A stretch of DNA of 64,000 bases from Microglena sp. YARC. Lineage: Eukaryota > Chlorophyta > Chlorophyceae > Chlamydomonadales > Chlamydomonadaceae. The notes under the pieces are model-generated. The model was given only the letters and a program-made list of their open reading frames with translations. It made no database searches and had not been told where the DNA came from. The position numbers and the translations under genes were made by a program. Of this stretch, positions 60,701 through 64,000 are shown piece after piece. The stretch spans positions 41,606,149 to 41,670,148 of the forward strand of contig CM039464.1 in NCBI GenBank assembly GCA_022414725.1, given 5' to 3'. The first letter of the stretch is position 1; the number at the start of each line of letters is the position of its first letter.

Positions 60701-63700
60701 CCCTGTTTGTGTGGGTGTGTGTGAGTGTGTGTGGGGGAGGGGGGGGGGGAGGATCTCCATCAGGACCAGTAATAAAAAACACGCATTGCATACCCCCCCC
60801 AAAAAAACTGCATGCCCCCACCTGGTGTGACCCAGGGCCGAAACAAATCACTCTCTCGCGGTCGCACTTCGTGGCGACCAAGGGCCAACCTCGCCTGACA
60901 CTGCACGGGGGACGCTCTGCGTCGCACAATGTGCAACCGGTCGCACACAAATAAAGTGCATGCCCTCACCTGCACCCAGCAGTGTCCTCCTTCCCTTGTC
61001 CACCTCCACCCACCCACCCACCCACTTCCAACCACCCCCGACCACCCCATGAAATATGTGCACAGCCCAGCTACTCCATGCATCACCCAGCAACCCTCCC
61101 ACCTGCACCCAGCAGTTGCCTCCTTCCCTTGTCTAGCAGGATAGGGGGGGGGAGGGGGGGGATCTCCGACGAGACCAGTATTAAAAACATGCATTGCATA
61201 CCCCCCAAAACATTGGACTTCGAAAGGGGATTCGTATAACAAATGCTACCCCACCAGGTCTGGACATCGGAAAAAAAACTGCATGCCCACATTGCCCACC
61301 CCAGCTCCTTCATTCATAACCCACCCACCCACCTGCATCCAGCAGTTGCCTCCTTCCCTTGTCCAGCTCCACACATCCCCAACCACCCCAGCCACTCCAT
61401 TTACCACCCACACACTCACCCACACACACACACCTGCATCCAGCAGATGCCTCCTTCCCTTGTCCAGCTCCAACCATCCCCAACCACCCCAGCCACTCCA
61501 TTTACCACCCACCCACTCACACACACACCCACTCACATGGACACCTGCATCCAGCAGTTGCCTCCTTCCCTTGTCCAGCTCCACACACCCCCAACCACCC
61601 CAGCCACTCCATTTACCACCCACCCACTCACCTGCATCCAGCAGTTCCCTCCTTCCCTTCTCTAGCAGGATATGGGGGCCCCCTGAATCTCCATCAGGAC
61701 CTGTTATACAAGCACCAGATGCATAGATTAGATGGTGACATGTGTGGAGGAATAGAGGGTGGTATGGATGGATTCCCCTCTTCTCATCATTCCCTTGCGT
61801 AGGACGATCCCTGAATCTCCATCAGGACCTGTTATACAAGCACCAGATGCGTAGATTAGATGGTGACATGTGTGGAGGAACAGAGGGTGGCATGGATGGA
61901 TTCCCCTCTTCTCATCATTCCCTTGTATTGAACGATCCCTGAATCCCTCCATCAGGACCTGTTATACAAGCACCAGATGCGTAGATTAGATGGTGACATG
62001 TGTGGAGGAATAGAGGGCGGCATGGGTGGATTCCCCTCTTCTCATCATTCCCTTGTATAGAACGATCCCTGAATCCCTCCATCAGGACCTGTTATACAAG
62101 CACCAGATGCGTAGATTAGATGGTGACATGTGTGGAGGAATAGAGGGCGGCATGGGTGGATTCCCCTCTTCTCATCATTCCCTTGTGTAGGACAATCCTT
62201 GAATCCCTCCATCAGGACCTGTTATACAAGCACCAGATGCGTAGATTAGATGGTGACATGTGTGGAGGAATAGAGGGTGGTATGGATGGATTCCCCTCTT
62301 CTCATCATTCCCTTGTGTAGGACAATCCCTGAATCCTTCCATCAGGACATATTGTAAAGTCACAAAATGTGTAGGTGTAGGTTAGATGATGCCGTTGATT
62401 AGATTAGAAAGGATGTGAATCGTTAGACACTGCCGGTGGATAGATTAGATGGTGCTGGGTGGAGGAACAGATGGTGGCATGGATGGATTGCCCTCTCCTC
62501 ACCCTTCCCTCGTCTAGCAGGATAGGTTGGAGGAACAGATGGTGGCATGGATGGGAACGGAAGTGGAGGGATGGAGGGATGGAGGGATTCCCTACCCCAC
62601 CCTTTCCTTGCCTTCCCTCTTCTCCCCTTACCTCTTATCCCCTCTCCTCACCCTTCTCTTCCCTCCCCTCTTCTCCACTCTTCTCCCCATCCCTCCTCTC
62701 CCCTTTCCATCCCATCCCTTTTCATTCCCTTCCTCCCCCTTCCTCCCCTTTCCTCCCCTTTCCTCCCCTTCCCTCTTCACCCTCCCTTTCCCTCCCCTCC
62801 CCTCTCCTCACCCTTCCCTTCCCTCTCCCCATCACCCTCCCTTTCCCTCCCTCCCCTCTCATTCCCTCACCATCCCTCCCCATCCCTTCCTTCCCCTCCC
62901 CTCCCCTTGCCTTCCCTTTTCTCCCCTCCTCTCCCCACCTCACACAATTCACCATACGCCACACGGTGTGGTTTGCACGCTACCCCACCATCCCTTCGCT
63001 ACACTTATCAACCCCACCACCCACCACCTCCTGCCCTCCCCCACTCCCACGCCTTCCCCTTCCCACACCCATTCCCCCCCCACACACCCCACACCCCACC
63101 CCACACACACACAAACCCAACACCCCACCACCACCTCCCCACCACCTTCTGCCCATCCACACACACACACACGCACACCAACACCCCGCCACCACCTCCA
63201 GACCACCTTCTGCCCCTCCACACATACATACACACACACACAAACCCAACCCAACCCGCCTGCTCTGGGCACTCCATGGTGAATGAGTGAGTCCAGCATG
63301 ACAATATATGCAGAGCATAATATCTCACTCAATGGTGAATGAGTGAGAACAGCATGGCATTATAAGCAGAGATGAATACCTCACTCCCCACTTTGAACCC
63401 AGCCCCCTCCCTCCCTCCCTTGTCCTGCTCCTCCCCTTCCCACCCGACCCCACCCCTCACATCCTTCACCATCCCATCCCCTAGACCCCAACCTGACCCA
63501 CCATCCCTGCACCCGCTCAACCTACCCTACCCCAACTATCCCTGCAACCCACCCGACCCCTACGCTCCTACACCCCTACCCCCCAACCCAACTCAACCCA
63601 ACCCACCACCCCTGCACCCGTACAACCTTCCTCCCACCCCAACTACCCCTGCAACCCACCCCACCCCTACACTCCTACACCCCTACTCCCCAACCCAACC

Positions 63701-63892
63701 AACCCACCACCCCTGCACCCCTGCAACTCACCCTTATACTCCTACACTCCTACTCCACACCCCACACCACGTACCTGCTTTGACCACTCCATGATGATTG
63801 AGTGAGTACAGCATGGCAATATCTGCCGAGCCGATTGCGATGCAAGCCATCGCTGCGACGGCCCAAAGAACCGCAGACGCCCGTTGCACCAT
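45636..63892 (-). CDS. Histidine acid phosphatase-like protein, giant exon-edge-amplified gene
   Basis: Nine exons on the minus strand follow the order of the histidine phosphatase superfamily clade 2 (acid phosphatases such as lysosomal ACP2). They are signal peptide and HHG strand; L-KGRRELLDAG helix then RYL; HSSN...SAYSML..VFP; VFMNKDAND...CPSYDD; YESEEF...TWN; WLQSPE; LAGANVGGP; SADHTS; LVIELH. Splice phases agree at junctions 1-2 (phase 1), 2-3 (1), 3-4 (0), 4-5 (2), 6-7 (0) and 7-8 (0). Between exons 5 and 6 a short exon seems missing, and 8-9 cannot be scored. Family members are secreted or lysosomal and hydrolyse phosphomonoesters. Here the Arg of RHG is His, the Arg of the R-S/T-x motif is His, and H-D reads D-H, so activity is doubtful. 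About 450 coding bases per 10 kb: introns are arrays of exon-edge copies. Exons at 28-45 kb may extend it. Confidence 0.78.
45640..45730 (-). repeat. Partial copy of exon 9
   Basis: The minus strand has GAATTTGGTCC, GAGAGAAGCTCCACGTCATG and AGCCCCAAGCGCTG, a diverged copy of the LVIELHASMSP exon at 45856-45925. It lies downstream in transcription and has a broken frame. Confidence 0.55.
45856..45925 (-). CDS. Phosphatase-like gene, exon 9 (LVIELH strand)
   Basis: After CACCCTGCCAG the minus strand reads GSGFGSVLVIELHASMSP and then SGCYEN. This resembles the late beta strand PPYASHLVFELH of acid phosphatases, which follows the H-D motif. The 3' limit is unclear. A nearby partial copy and sequence noise lower confidence. 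Confidence 0.5.
45960..46465. repeat. (GA)n microsatellites alternating with a ~60-bp unit
   Basis: Three units containing ATTGGGGGA, TCATCTGCCAGG and TGTGTGGGTTGGTGTATGG alternate with long GA runs and end in a TA-rich stretch at ~46400. On the minus strand CCCTGGCAG is a possible acceptor or exon piece. The frames are unreliable. Confidence 0.75.
46466..46839. other. Partial exon-8-type units
   Basis: CCAGTGGCCAGCC occurs at 46478 and 46798, followed by CCGTTACAG or AGTTGCAAGG. This matches the GGCTGGCCACTGG core of exon 8's donor side. No complete exon seen. Confidence 0.5.
46840..47380. repeat. ~38-bp tandem array (CATCCATGCTATTAGTGTTG)
   Basis: About twelve units of GCATCCATGCTATTAGTGTT plus GGAAGTGGTTTGTAAA with numerous single-base indels. 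It merges on the right with GTGTTGGTAGTGGTGGCAG units of the next array. Confidence 0.85.
47381..48283 (-). repeat. ~180-bp array of donor-half copies of exon 8
   Basis: About five units. On the minus strand each holds GAGGACCACCATGCCCCCTG, CAACTGGCTGGCCACTG, and a second segment CATGCAATCGGCTGGCCACTGG with TGGATGACAG directly before GTAAGTC or GTATGTC. These are copies of the EDH...GHW end of exon 8 with strong splice donors. (CAA/CAG)-rich spacers separate them. Confidence 0.8.
48284..48448 (-). CDS. Phosphatase-like gene, exon 8 (SADHTS motif)
   Basis: AATGCAG precedes and GTACGC follows. Allowing for likely indel errors, the exon reads MELLTLSADHTSML, a short hydrophobic stretch, ALELDNDEIAARVMEDHEEG, then HDHSVPCKLAGHW. 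The first part aligns with the YSAHDTTLLALLTALG proton-donor motif of acid phosphatases, but the H-D pair appears as D-H. Other copies read SANHTS, SVDHTS and SANRTS. The Asp/Glu/His-rich continuation replaces the usual short turn. Acceptor-half copies lie upstream (48.55-49.9 kb), donor-half copies downstream (47.38-48.25 kb). The phase 0 start matches exon 7. Confidence 0.65.
48540..49915 (-). repeat. Array of acceptor-half copies of exon 8
   Basis: Four or five units at about 48555-48640, 49125-49210, 49300-49370 and 49865-49905. Each has an AATGCAG, AATACAG or ACTTACAG acceptor then the TVSA-x-x-TSML frame. Between them GGGTTGGTATGG-type spacers expand, with a pure ~50-bp repeat (AGAAGCTCTCTCTGCATTGG) at 49480-49625. 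Confidence 0.8.
49916..50390. repeat. TTATTATTGAGGG-rich tract, no gene
   Basis: Irregular repeats of GAGGGTTTATTATTGAGGG at 49920-50210, then unique sequence. A minus-strand frame KESTTNYLLRVLYQV near 50350-50395 might be coding, but splice edges were not found. Confidence 0.5.
50392..50905. repeat. 57-bp tandem repeat, ~9 copies
   Basis: TTGGTGTATACAAACTCAAT plus AAATCAAATTTTGTGTATGC plus AACTAAATGAAACAAAT repeats nine times with almost no changes. Because 57 is a multiple of three, both strands stay open (LVYTNSINQ on plus, SLYTPNLFHL on minus), which is not evidence of coding. Confidence 0.95.
50975..52307 (-). repeat. Array of ~14 donor-half copies of exon 7 with poly-C/(CA)n
   Basis: Units of ~75-105 bp. 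On the minus strand each has a (GT)n run, a G run, GGCTACGTCCAACACAC(C/A)AAAG and then GTAGCGCAATCTTGATTTATG-like intron start (given here as GTAGCGCAATCTTGATT). The first part is the last eight codons of exon 7 (GA-x-SNTPK) with its donor. The best unit is exon 7 itself at the right end. Part of the 230-bp dispersed element lies at 51140-51232. Confidence 0.9.
51140..51232 (-). repeat. ~230-bp dispersed element, short copy
   Basis: GGACGGACAAATGGGTCCCG, CCCCAGAAGAGGGTTCTCCG and CCAAAAA match the end of the element at 55430-55660. Confidence 0.55.
52308..52448 (-). CDS. Phosphatase-like gene, exon 7 (LAGxNVGGP region)
   Basis: A 141-nt exon (47 codons, phase 0 at both ends) between CGAAACCAG and GTAGCGC. 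It reads VAELAHWMEVTKHRSTLAGA, then NVGGPIVFDLLQQMQGNLRG, then AMSNTPK. This aligns with the acid-phosphatase helix K-R-L-A-G-G-x-L-L-x-x-I that immediately precedes the SAHD strand. Its composition is clearly protein-like and it contains no simple repeat. The last eight codons with the donor are the seed of the 50.98-52.3 kb array. Confidence 0.85.
52555..52915 (-). repeat. ~60-bp tandem array (CAGCAGTACAAGCCAGA)
   Basis: About seven diverged units of AGCAGTACAAGCCAGATGTC and AGCAGAAGTACAAGA. GCACAAGATCTTGAAGAG with GTAGTG at about 52915-52945 (minus) is a donor-half copy of exon 6 (A-Q-D-x-x-E). A G run lies at 52609-52621. Confidence 0.75.
52975..53170. repeat. Poly-C runs and short unique segment
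   Basis: C runs at about 52995-53014 and 53100-53123 flank a 75-bp unique segment with CCACCCACCCACC. No exon could be assigned. Confidence 0.7.
53171..53338. mobile_element. Foldback MITE-like element, copy 2
   Basis: TAGGGAATGGCAATATAAT at the left and ATTTGCTGGTCCCTA at the right form the terminal inverted repeat, with TA at each outer edge. The inner sequence follows 22924-23075 (TGATATCATGTCATCATGTG, CACCTTTGGTCAACATCATA). It lies in an intron of the phosphatase-like gene. Confidence 0.7.
53339..53647. other. Intron sequence, no distinct feature
   Basis: Includes GTTGCAGTCCATAAGAGTAA, a copy of the exon 5 donor side, and CATCATATGATGACTTGATA with TTACCCTTCCCTAATAAT, which may be half of a MITE copy near 53563-53600. 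Confidence 0.45.
53648..53711 (-). CDS. Phosphatase-like gene, exon 6 (WLQSPETLPNLD)
   Basis: A 64-nt exon between TGACACAG and GTAATGG. With one base from the preceding exon it reads YQAWLQSPETLPNLDAQDFQ then E, ending in phase 0 and joining exon 7 as QE-VAELA. It corresponds to the stretch before the K-x-x-LAGG helix in acid phosphatases. The starting phase (2) does not fit the end of exon 5 (phase 0), so a short unseen exon probably lies between them. Acceptor-half copies upstream keep the same frame (54.13-54.36 kb), supporting translation. Confidence 0.7.
53760..54065. repeat. AT-rich intron segment with (TA)n
   Basis: (AT)n at 53818-53841 and several ATAGATCTATAT palindromes near 53803-53822 and 54020-54045. 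No coding signal. Confidence 0.7.
54066..54380 (-). repeat. Acceptor-half copies of exon 6
   Basis: Three units of ~75-90 bp. The minus-strand frames read WLQSPETLPNLDA and GSQSPEAMPKLDA after a GATAT(C/A)-type edge, separated by AAGGTAAGG-rich spacer. They lie upstream of exon 6 in transcription. Confidence 0.75.
54381..56671 (-). repeat. Array of donor-half copies of exon 5
   Basis: At least eight copies of TTATGGACTGCAACCTCACT, AACACATGGAAT and a GTGTGAG donor (minus strand) lie between 54.36 and 56.65 kb, for example near 55890-55915, 56185-56215 and 56280-56310. Between them repeat a TTCAAGGTTCACTCTTATGG unit, an ACGGTAAGTTACCCACCATT unit, and at 54.67-55.26 kb a long CCACCC/CACATC-rich tract. 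The dispersed element sits at 55430-55660. Confidence 0.85.
55430..55660 (-). repeat. ~230-bp dispersed element, full copy
   Basis: On the minus strand it begins TTTTTGGCGGAGCTCCCTCT and passes GTTACCCATTTGTCCGTCTG, AGCCAACGGTCGCGTAACTA and ACTCGCTTCGGTCAGCTCCA, ending near GCTGCATAGGACTTG. It is the best preserved member of the family in the window, inserted in an intron of the phosphatase-like gene. Confidence 0.7.
56672..56780 (-). CDS. Phosphatase-like gene, exon 5 (YESEEF...TWN)
   Basis: A 109-nt exon between TCCTGCAG and GTGTGAG. One base completes the Trp codon begun in exon 4, then 36 codons follow: YESEEFKEREQKSEPLRMRL, KNMAPLMDCNLTNTWN. In acid phosphatases the matching segment contains the S-x-EF helix and ends T-x-WNVYD. 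Three upstream copies (about 56905-57003, 57160-57280, 57395-57480) keep the acceptor and the YESEEFKEKEQ frame but not the TWN end. Downstream copies keep only the end. Confidence 0.85.
56781..57540 (-). repeat. Acceptor-half copies of exon 5 with G-rich spacers
   Basis: Three units of 150-240 bp, each beginning on the minus strand with a CCTGCAG or CCTACAG acceptor and GTATGAGTCAGAAGAGTTCA. They are separated by (GT)n, (GGA)n and a pure G run of more than 50 at 57485-57535. Confidence 0.9.
57590..58383 (-). repeat. Donor-half copies of exon 4 with (CAG)n tracts
   Basis: Five units. On the minus strand each has TGCCCCAGCTATGATGACAA, GCTGAACACATG and a GTAAGAATC or GTACGAACC donor. Spacers contain (CAG)n on the plus strand at about 57608-57632, 57759-57792, 57908-57925, 58198-58220 and 58320-58338, and CATCACCACCATCAACA. 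Confidence 0.9.
58384..58475 (-). CDS. Phosphatase-like gene, exon 4 (NKDAND...CPSYDD)
   Basis: A 92-nt exon between AACCTCCAG and GTAAGAATC, phase 0 to phase 2. It reads MVPVFMNKDANDYLTLAHNK, CPSYDDKLNT and the first two bases of a Trp codon finished in exon 5. It matches the acid-phosphatase segment Q-P-I-P-V-H-T...D-x-LL...CPRF, with the conserved Cys-Pro. One partial copy of its acceptor half lies upstream at about 58805-58855 and donor-half copies lie downstream. Confidence 0.85.
58476..58935 (-). repeat. (GGT)n/(GTGGTGA)n tract with acceptor-half copy of exon 4
   Basis: About 300 bp of GGTGGT and GAGTGGGTGGTGGTG repeats. At 58805-58855 (minus) CAATTCCAG precedes MVLVFMNKDVNDFLTLAHN, a diverged copy of the start of exon 4 that then runs into repeats. 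Confidence 0.85.
58936..59605 (-). repeat. Donor-half copies of exon 3
   Basis: Four units at about 58935-58980, 59090-59200, 59255-59345 and 59405-59510. On the minus strand each ends with ATACTGGCTG-GGTCTTCCCATCT-type sequence and CCTC(A/G/T)GAG before GTGGGTGCTGG. They match the ML-A-VFPS-SE end of exon 3 and its donor. Spacers are ACCACCACC-rich. Confidence 0.85.
59606..59823 (-). CDS. Phosphatase-like gene, exon 3 (RYL ... HSSN ... SAYSML-VFP)
   Basis: A 218-nt exon between CCCTTGCAG and GTGGGTGC, phase 1 to phase 0. After the shared Gly it reads HHFHERYLNRHTCASTSTCL, a linker, VGASGVGFHSSNTLSRSSSM, SHCISSAYSMLAAVFPSASE. In the family L-G-x-x-L-R-x-RY is followed by V-Y-V-R-S-T-D-x-D-R-T-x-x-S-A...GLFP. 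The fit is good at RYL, at the SSN/SA part and at VFP. The catalytic Arg of VRST appears as His (FHSS). The plus strand is also open here, but the splice sites, the phase match to exons 2 and 4 and the family fit favour the minus strand. Confidence 0.8.
59824..60005 (-). repeat. Acceptor-half copy of exon 3
   Basis: At about 59912-59993 (minus) CCCTTGCAG precedes GHHFHEHYLNRYICASTSTC and LKTATDT, after which the copy ends in CA/CC-rich sequence. A G run at 59849-59871 separates it from exon 3. Confidence 0.85.
60006..61631 (-). repeat. Array of exon 2 copies, mostly donor half
   Basis: About eight copies of CTGCTAGACAAGGGAAGGAG or CTGGACAAGGGAAGGAGGCA followed by ACTGCTGG(A/G)TGCAG and GTGAG or GTGGG (minus strand), for example near 60280-60320, 61100-61140, 61335-61365, 61435-61470 and 61550-61580. 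Some also keep the TGGTCCTGATGGAGAT start. Spacers are CCACCCACC-rich. The 104-110-bp spacing of the last three is regular. Confidence 0.85.
61632..61700 (-). CDS. Phosphatase-like gene, exon 2 (KGRRELLDAG helix)
   Basis: A 69-nt exon between TTGTATAACAG and GTGAGTGG, phase 1 at both ends. Joined to its neighbours it reads G-PDGDSGGPHILLEKGRRELL-DAG. It corresponds to L-T-x-x-G-x-x-Q-L-x-x-L-G, the signature helix after the RHG strand in histidine acid phosphatases, which exon 3 continues as HHFHERYL. The loop between the HG motif and this helix is much shorter than in typical acid phosphatases. Confidence 0.8.
61701..62365 (-). repeat. 130-bp tandem array of acceptor-half copies of exon 2
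   Basis: CCATCAGGAC starts at 61691, 61819, 61949, 62079, 62209 and 62339, a period of 128 then exactly 130. On the minus strand each unit carries CTTGTATAACAG and GTCCTGATGGAG, the start of exon 2, but the downstream part has drifted to a GGGAATGATGAGAAGAG sequence without the donor. Four of five units have two extra bases after GATGGAG, which would shift the frame. Confidence 0.95.
62366..62960. repeat. CCCTTCC-rich tract
   Basis: A unit ATGGTGGCATGGATGG-GGAGGAACAG occurs twice at 62455-62560, then ~360 bp of irregular CCCTTTCCTCCCC repeats. Long plus-strand frames here are low complexity. Confidence 0.85.
62961..63774 (-). repeat. CCACACC/CCAACC-rich intron 1 with donor-half copies of exon 1
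   Basis: At about 63272-63320 (minus) the frame reads SAYIVMLDSLIHHGVPRAG, and at 63325-63375 SAYNAMLFSLIHH, both copies of the IAMLYSLNHHGVVKAG end of exon 1. The rest is C-rich minisatellite (CCCCTACACCC, ACCCAACCCAACC). Confidence 0.8.
63775..63892 (-). CDS. Phosphatase-like gene, exon 1 (signal peptide, HHG strand)
   Basis: ATG at 63892-63890; 39 codons plus one base, then the donor GTACGTGG. The first ~23 residues, MVQRASAVLWAVAAMACIAI and GSA, form a typical signal peptide with a likely cleavage after GSA. The mature start DIAMLYSLNHHGVVKA is placed exactly where acid phosphatases have the first beta strand and the RHGxRxP nucleophile motif. His-Gly is kept; the preceding Arg is His, and the R-x-P part reads V-K-A (P-R-A in the copies). 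Secretory or lysosome-like targeting is inferred. Confidence 0.8.
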
Positions 63893-64000
63893 CGTGCTCT
63901 ACGCTGGGGTGGACGGTGGACGACGGTAGGGTGGACGGTGACTCGGGCAGGTAGAACGGTGAACGACGGTGGGGTGGACGGTAACTCCCTCGGAAGGGTT
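63893..64000 (-). promoter_or_regulatory. 5' flank with repeated ACCGTCCACC motif
   Basis: Upstream of the ATG, GGGTGGACGGT occurs three times (about 63906, 63930 and 63971) with GAACGACGGT variants between. They may be promoter elements or simply another amplified edge. No TATA box seen before the window ends. Confidence 0.35.

Noticed and set aside
61632..61700. Exon 2 GPDGD motif as part of a large NAD-dependent glutamate dehydrogenase
   Set aside because: GPDGD also occurs there, but the rest of the exon and all other exons fit a histidine acid phosphatase instead.
62459..63290. Three overlapping ~250-codon plus-strand frames rich in Pro, Ser and Leu
   Set aside because: All three frames being open shows that composition (CCCTTCC repeats), not coding, explains them.

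Overview
The window is nuclear DNA of a eukaryote: spliced exons with GT..AG sites, a Ty1/copia LTR retrotransposon, an F-box/ankyrin gene, a MITE-like family, several dispersed repeat families and very large amounts of microsatellite (CA, GA, CCA, TTGG, poly-C). The extreme microsatellite load and the style of the ankyrin repeats would suit a chlamydomonadalean-type green alga, but no marker gene fixes the taxon and that placement is a guess. A run of exactly 1000 N (39814-40813) is a scaffold gap. Repeat units from about 31.4 to 49.7 kb differ by scattered single-base indels, as in unpolished long-read sequence.

Left part (1-28 kb): mostly repeats. A complete copia element lies at 3762-8690 on the minus strand, with 324-bp LTRs and a 5-bp target duplication. 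A segmental duplication joins about 140-1010 and 10.06-13.71 kb to about 17.27-18.31 and 18.62-23.98 kb. The first copy holds an F-box plus ankyrin-repeat gene (12077-13423, one internal stop codon). The second copy keeps only the promoter-side sequence and the first codons. Short foldback elements with TA target sites, a ~230-bp dispersed family and many minisatellites fill the rest.

Right part (about 64 down to 45.8 kb, minus strand): one giant split gene for a secreted histidine-acid-phosphatase-like protein (histidine phosphatase superfamily, clade 2). Nine exons could be read in the correct order for the family. They are a signal peptide with the HG-motif strand, the KGRRxLL-AG helix, the SAYSML-VFP region, the NKDAND...CPSYDD region, YESEEF...TWN, WLQSPE, LAGxNVGGP, SADHTS and LVIELH. 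Splice phases agree at six of the eight junctions. Between exons 5 and 6 a short exon is inferred to be missing, and the last junction cannot be scored in noisy sequence. Three canonical catalytic positions look substituted, so it may be a pseudophosphatase. Further exon-like units on the same strand continue to about 28 kb and may be its 3' part or another gene.

The main observation is how this gene is built. Nearly every exon is flanked by tandem arrays made from its own edges. Copies of the acceptor plus the first half of the exon lie upstream, and copies of the second half plus the donor lie downstream, each unit carrying the intron's own microsatellite. The introns seem to have grown by repeated duplication of exon/intron junctions, leaving many competing splice sites. 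A plus-strand unit at 25.2-25.8 kb follows the same rule, and a minus-strand exon array at 26.3-26.9 kb is similar, so the process may not be limited to one gene.
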